From an uncultured Odoribacter sp. (GTDB lineage: Bacteria > Bacteroidota > Bacteroidia > Bacteroidales > Marinifilaceae), in NCBI GenBank assembly GCA_934725835.1, contig CAKVCR010000157.1, positions 1-6,747 on the forward strand: a stretch of 6,747 nt of DNA, given 5' to 3'. The notes under the pieces are model-generated. The model ran no database searches, had not been told where the DNA came from, and was given only the letters and a program-made list of their open reading frames with translations. Shown piece after piece: positions 1 to 4,828 of the stretch (position 1 is its first letter; each line of letters starts with the position of its first letter). Both the position numbers and the translations under genes were made by a program.

Positions 1-1010
1 GCGGCATCCTTCTCGATGTACTTGCGGTACTCATTCAAAGTGGTAGCACCGATAACCTGAATTTCACCGCGGCTAAGCGCAGGCTTCAGAATATTGGCGG
101 CGTCTACAGCACCCTCGGCAGAGCCTGTGCCGACAAGGGTATGCAGCTCGTCGATGAAAAGGATGATGTTACCATCCTTTTTAGCCTCCTGCATTACCTT
201 CTTGATACGGTCTTCAAATTCGCCGCGGTATTTAGCACCGGCTACCATGCCGGTAAGATCCAAAGACAGTAACTTTTTGTCCAACAGCTTTTCCGGAACT
301 TTACCCGAGACAATTTTCTGAGCCAATCCCTCGGCAATGGCGGTTTTGCCGACACCGGGTTCGCCGATGAGACAAGGGTTATTCTTGGTACGGCGGGACA
401 GGATCTGGATTACACGCTTGATCTCATTGTCGCGACCAATGACAGGATCCAATTTCCCCGTTCTGGCATCAGCCGTCAAATCGTGGGTAAACTCCGATAG
501 GGTCTTATTCTTGCCGCTTTCCTCGCTGTTTTCGGTAACCGAGGCGCTGCCGCCGCTTTGCGCATGGGATGCAACGCTGACTTTCTCCATCAGTGCTGTA
601 TACAGTTGGCGAGCGTCCACGCCGGCAGACCGCAGGATACGGACTGCCATATTGTTACCCTCGCGGAGAATGCCTGCCAGCAGATGCTCTGTTCCAACGT
701 AGGCATAACCACCGCGAATGGCATCCTCCATGGCAATTTCAAGTACATGCTTTGCTCTTGGGCTCAAACTCTGGGCAGAATTGCCATTGTCGGAAGGGCG
801 GGAACCGGCGGTTTTACGAATCATTTCTGTCATTAAATCATCGGTAAGACCTGCCTCCGTCAACACTGTGTGGGCAAGCCCCTCGTCCTCACGCATCAAA
901 CCAAGCAGCAGGTGTTCCGTACCCATATAACCGTGACCCAATTCACCTGCGGCCTCCTGAGCCAACTGTAAGGCTTCTTCCGCAGTGGGAGTGAATTTAT
1001 TTTCATCCAT
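1..1010 (-). CDS. clpC: ATP-dependent Clp protease ATP-binding subunit ClpC, N-terminal part (cut by window edge)
   Basis: Class I Clp/Hsp100 AAA+ unfoldase, a family that feeds proteins to the ClpP peptidase in the cytoplasm. The first 336 codons are visible. Two Clp_N repeats span about residues 6-142, each with a GTEHLL motif (30-35 and 106-111). A Ser/Gly/Glu-rich linker (145-170) follows. The first AAA+ domain has the VIGRD motif (190-194), Walker A GEPGVGKT (216-223), pore-loop KYRG (260-263), Walker B ILFIDE (283-288, D287/E288) and the GATT sensor region (321-324). The middle domain, second AAA+ domain and ClpP-contact loop lie outside, so ClpC versus ClpA/ClpB rests on the N-domain, the linker and the mcsA neighbour. 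The ATG at 1010 has an AGAGGT-type SD about 8 nt upstream. It lies 55 nt behind the McsA-like gene on the same strand, with no terminator between, so one operon is likely. Confidence 0.93.
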   Translation of the reverse strand, partial: MDENKFTPTAEEALQLAQEAAGELGHGYMGTEHLLLGLMREDEGLAHTVLTEAGLTDDLMTEMIRKTAGSRPSDNGNSAQSLSPRAKHVLEIAMEDAIRGGYAYVGTEHLLAGILREGNNMAVRILRSAGVDARQLYTALMEKVSVASHAQSGGSASVTENSEESGKNKTLSEFTHDLTADARTGKLDPVIGRDNEIKRVIQILSRRTKNNPCLIGEPGVGKTAIAEGLAQKIVSGKVPEKLLDKKLLSLDLTGMVAGAKYRGEFEDRIKKVMQEAKKDGNIILFIDELHTLVGTGSAEGAVDAANILKPALSRGEIQVIGATTLNEYRKYIEKDA

Positions 1011-1065
1011 AATGCAATACCTCTTTTTCCCGTGAAGTGTGTTTTCCCTTTTGATGCGTGCCTTA

Positions 1066-1557
1066 TTAATGGCGGTCTTTCGCATCTTTTTTGGATGCCT
1101 CGGCTTCTTTATGAGCCTCCTCCAACTGGTGGATCTCGTCTCTAAGCTGGGCGGCCTGTTCAAAGTTCTCCTCGTGAATGGCCTTCTTCTGAGCCTGTTT
1201 CAATGCATTCATCTGACGCAGGTAGGAAAAACGGCTCTGCTCCTCACTGCTCATCAGATTATCCTTCTGTTCCTCCTGAACCTCCTGTACCGGAGCTGCG
1301 CCAATGGCAGGCATTGTGTCGAAGAAATCATCAAAAGGACTCTCCAGCATCCGCCCCATCAGGGACGGCATGGAGCTAAAGAAATTATCATTCCCAAAGA
1401 AGCTGTCCATCACAGACGGCCGCTGAGCAAAGAACCCCCGCGTGTAGCCTAGCTTTTCTGCACAGGCTTGGCAAAGATGGTGCTCTTCTGTTCTGCCATT
1501 GATGTTGCTGCGATATACGAAGTTAGCCTCATTTCTGCCGCAATTTTCGCATTTCAT
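1066..1557 (-). CDS. mcsA: McsA-like zinc-finger and UVR-motif protein (ClpC partner)
   Basis: A 163-residue protein directly upstream of clpC. It has an N-terminal zinc-finger pair, CxxC at C3/C6 and CxxC at C29/C32, and a C-terminal UVR (UvrB/UvrC) motif at about 113-148 with a predicted coiled helix. In Bacillus, McsA activates the arginine kinase McsB and binds ClpC; here that role is inferred from domains and position. Two things are unusual. The second cysteine pair set of classical McsA is absent, replaced by a Phe-rich acidic stretch (about 41-82, with FF at 42, 53, 59 and 78). Also, no mcsB or ctsR gene lies beside it, whereas Bacillus has ctsR-mcsA-mcsB-clpC. The ATG at 1557 is supported by GGAGGGA 6 nt upstream. 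It may work as a ClpC adaptor rather than a kinase activator. The family call is firm; the exact function is not. Confidence 0.85.
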   Translation of the reverse strand: MKCENCGRNEANFVYRSNINGRTEEHHLCQACAEKLGYTRGFFAQRPSVMDSFFGNDNFFSSMPSLMGRMLESPFDDFFDTMPAIGAAPVQEVQEEQKDNLMSSEEQSRFSYLRQMNALKQAQKKAIHEENFEQAAQLRDEIHQLEEAHKEAEASKKDAKDRH

Positions 1558-1573
1558 TATTCATCCCTCCGTG

Positions 1574-1606
1574 AGACTGTTTAGTCTTTTTCAACTATTT
1601 ATAGTT
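1574..1606. promoter_or_regulatory. Pair of 14-bp palindromes at the mcsA-clpC promoter (possible operators)
   Basis: Two perfect inverted repeats lie with centres 19 bp apart. AACTAT-N2-ATAGTT (1593-1606) covers the putative -10. AGACT-N4-AGTCT (1574-1587) lies just after the likely start point, upstream of the SD. Position suits repressor binding. The sequences do not match the CIRCE element or the CtsR heptad direct repeat, so the binding protein is unknown. Confidence 0.4.
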
Positions 1607-1625
1607 TAAGCTTTTTCGCTTGCAA
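1598..1625 (-). promoter_or_regulatory. Candidate sigma-A promoter for mcsA-clpC
   Basis: Read leftward, TTGCAA (1625-1620), a 16-nt spacer and TATAAA (1603-1598) precede the mcsA start by about 40 nt. TTGCAA is its own reverse complement, so the same six bases also serve as the -35 of the rightward promoter at 1620-1648. Its -10 lies inside a 14-bp palindrome (1593-1606). Seen by eye only. Confidence 0.55.
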
Positions 1626-1648
1626 CCACAAGAAACCGCTGGTACAAT
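1620..1648 (+). promoter_or_regulatory. Rightward sigma-A promoter, divergent from mcsA
   Basis: TTGCAA (1620-1625), a 17-nt spacer and TACAAT (1643-1648): optimal spacing and 4-5 of 6 matches in each hexamer. It shares its -35 with the leftward mcsA promoter. The hairpin at 1660-1682 would lie about 5 nt into the transcript. No gene starts directly behind it. The first plausible gene is the DUF4177-type one at 1896, which would give a leader of about 240 nt. Confidence 0.55.
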
Positions 1649-1659
1649 AATTGAAAAGC

Positions 1660-1682
1660 GGCTTGTGCCGAATGCACAAGCC
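1660..1682 (+). promoter_or_regulatory. 5'-proximal hairpin/palindrome, copy A of the promoter-hairpin module
   Basis: GGCTTGTGC, a 5-nt loop CGAAT, then GCACAAGCC: a perfect 9-bp stem. It begins exactly 12 nt after the -10 of the rightward promoter. The same stem occurs at 4792-4814 at the same distance from its promoter, with the outer pair swapped and a different loop. Downstream is AAGAAGGA, an SD-like sequence without a nearby ATG. It has no T-run on the plus strand and only a weak one (GCTTTTC) on the minus strand, so it is a poor terminator. It could be an operator or an mRNA-stabilising stem. Confidence 0.6.
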
Positions 1683-1822
1683 AAAGAAGGAAAAAGCAAA
1701 GAAATAAGCCTTTTACAGTAAGAAAAATCCCTTTCCCATGTGCTGTGCGGATGACAAACCGCCTTTTCAATGAATGCTATTCTGAGATTTTACGCAGACA
1801 TTACACTACTTCGGTATCTGAA
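1683..1822. other. Intergenic stretch with no recognisable gene
   Basis: Part of the 338-nt gap between mcsA and the DUF4177-type gene. The only short plus-strand reading with an ATG (1738-1773, 11 codons) lacks an SD. I see no terminator, repeat or coding bias. If the promoter at 1620-1648 is active, this stretch is transcribed as leader or as a small RNA. Confidence 0.5.
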
Positions 1823-1850
1823 TTGACATAAAGAATTTATAATATACAGT
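1823..1850 (+). promoter_or_regulatory. Possible promoter for the DUF4177-type gene
   Basis: A perfect TTGACA (1823-1828) is followed after 16 nt by TACAGT (1845-1850). A perfect TATAAT also lies at 1838-1843, but only 9 nt from TTGACA, and its own -35 would be poor. The region is AT-rich and promoter-like, but the exact pairing is ambiguous. Confidence 0.35.
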
Positions 1851-1895
1851 GATTAAGTATCAGGATAACTTAGAATGACGAAAAGAGGGACTCTT

Positions 1896-2072
1896 ATGAC
1901 TTACAAAACCATTGTGACCGACTACGCACCCAAGGCAAAGAAAATGGCAGACGAAATTGAAAAAGTAATCAATGAAAAAGCAAAAGACGGGTGGGAACCT
2001 GTGACCTTTTCCGTGACCAATTCCTGCAAGGCGATTCTTGTGTTTCGTTTGCCGGAAGACACAGAAAAATGA
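1896..2072 (+). CDS. Small DUF4177-type protein
   Basis: A 58-residue protein of unknown function. The core fits the DUF4177 pattern: an N-terminal beta strand (YKTIVTDY, 3-10), a helix rich in Lys/Glu (13-30), the hallmark GW at 32-33 within AKDGWEPV, and a closing strand AILVFRLP (46-53). I chose the ATG at 1896 because GAGGGA lies 5 nt upstream. An in-frame ATG at 1875 has no SD and would add only seven residues. Such small proteins often sit beside regulators or membrane proteins. Here an XRE regulator follows 121 nt later on the same strand, and the two may be co-transcribed unless the inverted repeat between them stops transcription. No signal peptide or membrane segment is visible, so it is probably cytoplasmic. 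Confidence 0.65.
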   Translation: MTYKTIVTDYAPKAKKMADEIEKVINEKAKDGWEPVTFSVTNSCKAILVFRLPEDTEK

Positions 2073-2079
2073 TTAGGAT

Positions 2080-2154
2080 GCAAAAAGCCGACACCATTTC
2101 CTGCAATTCCACCGACATTCTACCACCGGGGGATGTAGCTGTATCGGCTTTTGC
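2080..2154. repeat. Imperfect inverted repeat spanning 75 nt
   Basis: The left arm 2080-2094 (GCAAAAAGCCGACAC) pairs with the right arm 2141-2154 (GTATCGGCTTTTGC), with one bulged A and one C/A mismatch, over an interior of 46 nt. ACAT (2115-2118) can pair with ATGT (2133-2136) around a CCACCGGGGG segment, giving a nested hairpin. It starts 8 nt after the DUF4177-type stop and ends 40 nt before the XRE start. The right arm ends in TTTT, so it might act as a weak terminator, a leader structure or a tiny mobile repeat (MITE/REP-like). Confidence 0.5.
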
Positions 2155-2193
2155 CCTATACTCAAAGCATCTTCAATATAGGAGGCAATCCAA

Positions 2194-2658
2194 ATGAATC
2201 AAGCAGCTATCGGAAGTTACATCGCAAAGAAGCGCAGAGAGAAAAATCTGACGCAGGAACAATTGGAGGAAACGCTCGGCGTGTCCAATAAAACGATTTC
2301 CAAATGGGAGAACGGCAAGTGTATGCCGGATTACAGCATCATCGAGCAGCTCTGCAAAGAGCTTTCCGTTACACTTTCCGAACTGATGGACGGCGAGGAT
2401 GCGGCGGAGGACAGCGTTCGTGTCTATGACGATGAGCAGATCCTCGACCTGTTGCGCCGTATGCAGGAGTTGGAACGGCAGAAAAACATATTGTACGGAA
2501 TCATTCTTATTGTTCTCGGTATAGCCTGCAACGCTATGTCAAATACGGTGGGTGGATCTCATGTGCAGGAGTTCATATCCGGTCTCTTGATTGGCTTGTC
2601 CGTTGCGGAAGTTTTAGCCGGAATCGTTGTCGTCGGAAAGAGTGTACTGAAACGCTAA
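2194..2658 (+). CDS. XRE-family helix-turn-helix regulator with two C-terminal membrane helices
   Basis: A 154-residue protein. Residues 6-64 form an HTH_3/Cro-C1 domain: RREKNLTQEQLEETLGVS (14-31), then NKTISKWENGKCMPD (32-46), the recognition-helix signature of XRE proteins common in Clostridia. Residues 79-97 form an amphipathic, probably coiled-coil linker. Two hydrophobic segments follow (about 99-115 and 127-148), ending in a short basic tail. The protein is therefore probably anchored in the membrane with its DNA-binding domain in the cytoplasm. The ATG at 2194 has AGGAGG 8 nt upstream. A TATACT (2157-2162) just after the inverted repeat could be a -10, but no good -35 is seen. The target and signal are unknown; candidates are its own promoter and the upstream DUF4177-type gene. 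Confidence 0.85.
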   Translation: MNQAAIGSYIAKKRREKNLTQEQLEETLGVSNKTISKWENGKCMPDYSIIEQLCKELSVTLSELMDGEDAAEDSVRVYDDEQILDLLRRMQELERQKNILYGIILIVLGIACNAMSNTVGGSHVQEFISGLLIGLSVAEVLAGIVVVGKSVLKR

Positions 2659-2665
2659 CCCCAAA

Positions 2666-2715
2666 AAAGACACATCGCCTGCTCGTAATTTGAGCAAGGC
2701 AATGTGTCTTTCATT
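2666..2715. terminator. Bidirectional intrinsic terminator between convergent genes
   Basis: A long stem pairs AAAGACACAT (2666-2675) with ATGTGTCTTT (2702-2711). It continues through GCC/GGC and TGCTC/GAGCA with one mismatch and one bulged A, around a 7-nt loop. A T-rich tail follows on the plus strand (TTTCATTTTATT) and TTTTTT on the minus strand. It ends the XRE transcript and the leftward DUF6282 transcript. Confidence 0.85.
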
Positions 2716-3585
2716 TTATTCAAGTGTATCCGCAAGCCCCAAGAGTCGTGCGGGAGTAGTCTCTGTCATGGTTCGCAGCTCTTCCATACTGACATTATGA
2801 TCAACCATAAACTGCAGATACTGCCCCATGGATTCCTCCCAAGGCGGTGCTGCGGGATTACCGCAATCGGTGGACAGAATCGTGCTCTCTGCTCCGAGCT
2901 TCCGAATCGCTTCGAGATTATGCTTTGCATTGCTGACCCACTTGCCGTTTTTCAGCGGCTGCATAAAGCAGCGTTCCAAAACGACATTGTAATCCGAAAT
3001 CAGTTCCTTTTGCGTTTCAAGGCTCATATCCACCACCCAGTATTCAGGATGGGTGATCACGATCTTTTGTACGCCGATGTTGCGGGCGCTGTCTACGACA
3101 CAGCGGATTTCCTCCGGAGAAATATGACCGGTAGCAAGAACGGCGTCATACTCCTTGATAAGCGTGAAAATGCGGCGCAACTCCGGAAGCGGTACACCTC
3201 GGTCATTCGTCATGCGAATACCGCCGCTTCTGCCGTGCTTGTGGCAGTCATTTTCCGCGTCCACTGTCGGCAGCCAAATGATCTTGGCGCCCATTTCAAG
3301 GGCGGTTTGTACCGCTTTGGGATTCAGTCCGCCCGTCTCATAATTTAGAACCAATCCGCCGTACATGACAAATGAATTGCTGTCAAATGCCGTTCGGTTA
3401 TAGGCGTTGCACAGCGCCGCACGCGCCACAGTAGAGCAATGGTGTCCTTTGATGACGATCGCTCTTGCTCCGGCATGAACGGCAGCGGCTGTCAGCTCCA
3501 AGTCGTTATAAGTGCGCTGACAAATATCCGGCGCCGTATGAACATGCATATCAATGACGCCATTGAGTGAAATCGCTTGCTTCAT
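2716..3585 (-). CDS. DUF6282 family metal-dependent hydrolase (amidohydrolase superfamily)
   Basis: A 289-residue cytoplasmic enzyme of the TIM-barrel amidohydrolase type; substrate unknown. Visible likely metal and catalytic residues are the HxH in DMHVH (H14, H16), K46 in VIKGHH with H48/H49, H154 in TGHIS, H179 in ITHPE, E204, and D240 in STDCGNP. The conserved GGLVLNYETGGLNP (76-89) and WLPTVDA (104-110) fit DUF6282. K46 might be the bridging, possibly carboxylated lysine, but that is inference. The ATG at 3585 follows GAGG at about 8 nt. It lies 65 nt behind hsp20 on the same strand, but the hsp20 terminator ends only about 4 nt before its SD. Expression therefore needs read-through or a promoter within hsp20. 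It is the one metabolic-type enzyme in a stress neighbourhood. Confidence 0.82.
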   Translation of the reverse strand: MKQAISLNGVIDMHVHTAPDICQRTYNDLELTAAAVHAGARAIVIKGHHCSTVARAALCNAYNRTAFDSNSFVMYGGLVLNYETGGLNPKAVQTALEMGAKIIWLPTVDAENDCHKHGRSGGIRMTNDRGVPLPELRRIFTLIKEYDAVLATGHISPEEIRCVVDSARNIGVQKIVITHPEYWVVDMSLETQKELISDYNVVLERCFMQPLKNGKWVSNAKHNLEAIRKLGAESTILSTDCGNPAAPPWEESMGQYLQFMVDHNVSMEELRTMTETTPARLLGLADTLE

Positions 3586-3599
3586 TTTATCGCCTCATG

Positions 3600-3638
3600 A
3601 AAAAGCCTGCCGTCTGCACAACGCAGGCGGCAGGCCTT
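3600..3638 (-). terminator. Intrinsic terminator after hsp20, abutting the SD of the next gene
   Basis: Read leftward, a GC-rich stem (3638-3603) has an AAG/CTT base and a CCTGCCG/CGGCAGG core with one bulged C. An inner GCAG/CTGC pairing plus a G-T pair encloses a 5-nt loop, and five T (3604-3600) follow. It starts 12 nt after the hsp20 stop. CATGAGG follows at once, so the SD of the DUF6282 gene directly adjoins the T-tract. It could therefore act as an attenuator. Confidence 0.8.
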
Positions 3639-3650
3639 GGTTAGAACATA

Positions 3651-4085
3651 TTATTCAATCGTAATGGCGGTGCTGACAGGAGACTTTTTGATGTCCTCCT
3701 TCGGAACCAGCACAGTCAGAACGCCGGACTCATACTTTGCCTTGATGTCCTCAGGCTTCACATCGCCGACATAGAAGCTGCGGGAGCAGGAACCGGCATA
3801 GCGCTCCTGGCGCAGGATGCGTCCCTTCTTGTCTTCCTCGTCCTTGTCCAGACCCTTCTCGGCGCTGATGGTCAGATAACCATCCTTAAGGTCAAGGCTG
3901 ATCTCGTCCTTCTTGAAGCCAGGCAGATCAATTGCCAGACGATAAGCCTTTGCATCATCCGTCTCACGGATATCGGTCTTCATGAGGTTTCTGCCGTTCT
4001 TACCGAACAGCGGGTTGTGAGAACCAAAGAAGCCGTTCTCAAAGAAATCATCGAACATGTTTTCACCATACACTACGGGCAACAT
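3651..4085 (-). CDS. hsp20: Hsp20/alpha-crystallin small heat-shock protein
   Basis: An ATP-independent holdase chaperone that keeps unfolding proteins from aggregating in the cytoplasm; length 144 residues, normal for the family. The N-terminal arm (1-34) is Phe-rich (FDDFF at 11-15, FF at 19-20). The alpha-crystallin domain spans about 36-129, with LPGFKKDEI (54-62), GYLTISAE (69-76) and the signature ESGVLTVLVPK (119-129). The tail ends with the I-x-I motif ITI (141-143) that docks neighbouring subunits in oligomers. I chose the ATG at 4085 because GGAGG lies 7 nt upstream. A longer reading from 4121 starts inside the Fur-type box and has no SD. It lies 74 nt behind the hdeD-like gene with no terminator between, so it may be part of that operon. 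The box at 4104-4122 suggests its own control. Confidence 0.95.
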   Translation of the reverse strand: MLPVVYGENMFDDFFENGFFGSHNPLFGKNGRNLMKTDIRETDDAKAYRLAIDLPGFKKDEISLDLKDGYLTISAEKGLDKDEEDKKGRILRQERYAGSCSRSFYVGDVKPEDIKAKYESGVLTVLVPKEDIKKSPVSTAITIE

Positions 4086-4103
4086 AATAATTCCTCCATT
4101 CGA

Positions 4104-4122
4104 TTTGATAATTATTATCAAA
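4104..4122. promoter_or_regulatory. Fur-type box upstream of hsp20
   Basis: A perfect 19-bp palindrome, TTTGATAATTATTATCAAA (nine bases each side of one centre base). Its core TGATAAT-N-ATTATCA equals the Bacillus Fur 7-1-7 consensus and differs from the PerR (TTATAAT) and Zur (TCGTAAT) versions. It lies 18 nt upstream of the hsp20 start, just before the SD. No clear -35/-10 pair was found here, although GATAAT within the box might serve as a -10. Confidence 0.6.
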
Positions 4123-4159
4123 GCTTTGCCTTGCAGAAGATACTGCAGTCAAGCATTGC

Positions 4160-4693
4160 TTACTTGCTTCGCGGGATGCAGGCATAAACGATGGAACTGA
4201 TGCCCTCCAGCAGGAATGCCAGTCCAACCGTCAGACCGATCGCCGCAACACTCACCCACGGATCCATCATACAGATGAATCCGGCAACCATCAGAATGAT
4301 ACCAATGGTTAAAATCCACCCCCAACCGCGAACACCAAAGGCTCGCAAACCAAACGCACTGACGAAGCGCGAGATACCGGAAAACAGCAGCCACAATGTA
4401 AACAGGAAAGGAAGCGACATCATTGTAAACCACTGATTGAATAGCAGGAACAGGGACAGGATCACCGTCAGCACGCCGTCCAGCAGCAGCCAACCGGAAC
4501 CGAACAACAAGCCACTTGTCGTGGCAAAGACAACGATCTCAATCACGCCGGAAAGCAACATGAAGATGCCGACCATTACGCCTGCGGTCATTGCTGCAAT
4601 GTCCTGATTGCACAAGCAGTAGATGCCAGCCACAATCAAAAGCACACCTGCTATAATGTTTAGAACTTTCATGGATTTTGAAGCCATCATCAT
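4160..4693 (-). CDS. HdeD/DUF308 family membrane protein
   Basis: A 177-residue integral membrane protein with six hydrophobic segments at about 10-28, 33-57, 65-84, 92-114, 124-143 and 147-172. They are arranged as three two-helix repeats typical of HdeD/DUF308, with the conserved turn motif WLLLDGVL (68-75) and GWGWI (123-127). E. coli HdeD is linked to acid resistance; the biochemical role in Firmicutes is unknown. I chose the first ATG of a triple ATG (4693) because GAAAGG lies 9 nt upstream. The TTG at 4723 would extend the frame but has no SD and lies only 11 nt after the -10. The next gene on the strand is hsp20, with no terminator between, which suggests a membrane/protein-folding stress operon. 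It is divergent from the PucR-type regulator, which makes it a likely target. Confidence 0.85.
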   Translation of the reverse strand: MMMASKSMKVLNIIAGVLLIVAGIYCLCNQDIAAMTAGVMVGIFMLLSGVIEIVVFATTSGLLFGSGWLLLDGVLTVILSLFLLFNQWFTMMSLPFLFTLWLLFSGISRFVSAFGLRAFGVRGWGWILTIGIILMVAGFICMMDPWVSVAAIGLTVGLAFLLEGISSIVYACIPRSK

Positions 4694-4734
4694 TTGCACC
4701 AGCCTTTCATTTCCTTTTCTCAATTTCTGACCAT

Positions 4735-4763
4735 ATTATAGTGCTCTCTACTTGAAACAGCAA
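4735..4763 (-). promoter_or_regulatory. Promoter for hdeD-hsp20
   Basis: Read leftward, TTGCTG (4763-4758), a 17-nt spacer and a perfect TATAAT (4740-4735). This gives a 5' leader of about 35 nt before the ATG at 4693. Its -35 directly abuts the -35 of the rightward promoter (4752-4757), so the two promoters overlap and polymerase binding may be mutually exclusive. Confidence 0.6.
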
Positions 4764-4780
4764 CGGACCGGCAGTATAAT
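4752..4780 (+). promoter_or_regulatory. Promoter for the PucR-type regulator operon
   Basis: TTGAAA (4752-4757), a 17-nt spacer and a perfect TATAAT (4775-4780): a strong sigma-A promoter. It overlaps the divergent hdeD promoter and is followed after 12 nt by the hairpin at 4792-4814. It resembles the promoter at 1620-1648 in hexamers, spacer length and distance to the hairpin. Confidence 0.75.
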
Positions 4781-4791
4781 AAAGAAAAAAC

Positions 4792-4814
4792 CGCTTGTGC
4801 TTTCCGCACAAGCG
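4792..4814 (+). promoter_or_regulatory. 5'-proximal hairpin/palindrome, copy B of the promoter-hairpin module
   Basis: CGCTTGTGC, loop TTTCC, then GCACAAGCG: a perfect 9-bp stem. It would lie at the very 5' end of the regulator mRNA, immediately before the AAGGAG SD (4815-4820). The inner eight pairs equal those at 1660-1682; the outer pair is C-G here and G-C there. On the minus strand it is followed by GTTTTTTCTTTATT, so it also has the shape of a leftward terminator that would shield hdeD from antisense transcription. Confidence 0.65.
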
Positions 4815-4828
4815 AAGGAGCTGAGACG

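Noticed and set aside
1039..1452. 137-residue plus-strand reading frame
   Set aside because: Lies antisense to the McsA-like gene, which has clear motifs and an SD; a shadow frame.
1585..1610. CtsR heptad repeat upstream of mcsA
   Set aside because: The best alignment (AGTTGAA-AAA-GACTAAA on the minus strand) matches only 9 of 14 consensus positions, too few to call.
1738..1773. Short peptide of 11 codons behind the orphan promoter
   Set aside because: No SD in front of the ATG and no sign of coding; likely chance.
2704..3348. 214-residue plus-strand reading frame
   Set aside because: Antisense to the DUF6282 gene, and its start lies within the terminator; no family resemblance.
4121..4160. 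Terminator between the hdeD-like gene and hsp20
   Set aside because: Only a 5-bp stem (TGCAG/CTGCA) without a T-run is present.
4792..4814. Hairpin read only as a leftward terminator
   Set aside because: It has a good minus-strand T-run, but no leftward gene lies to its right, and copy A has only a weak T-run. Conserved distance to the rightward promoter suggests another main role, though a terminator function is not excluded.
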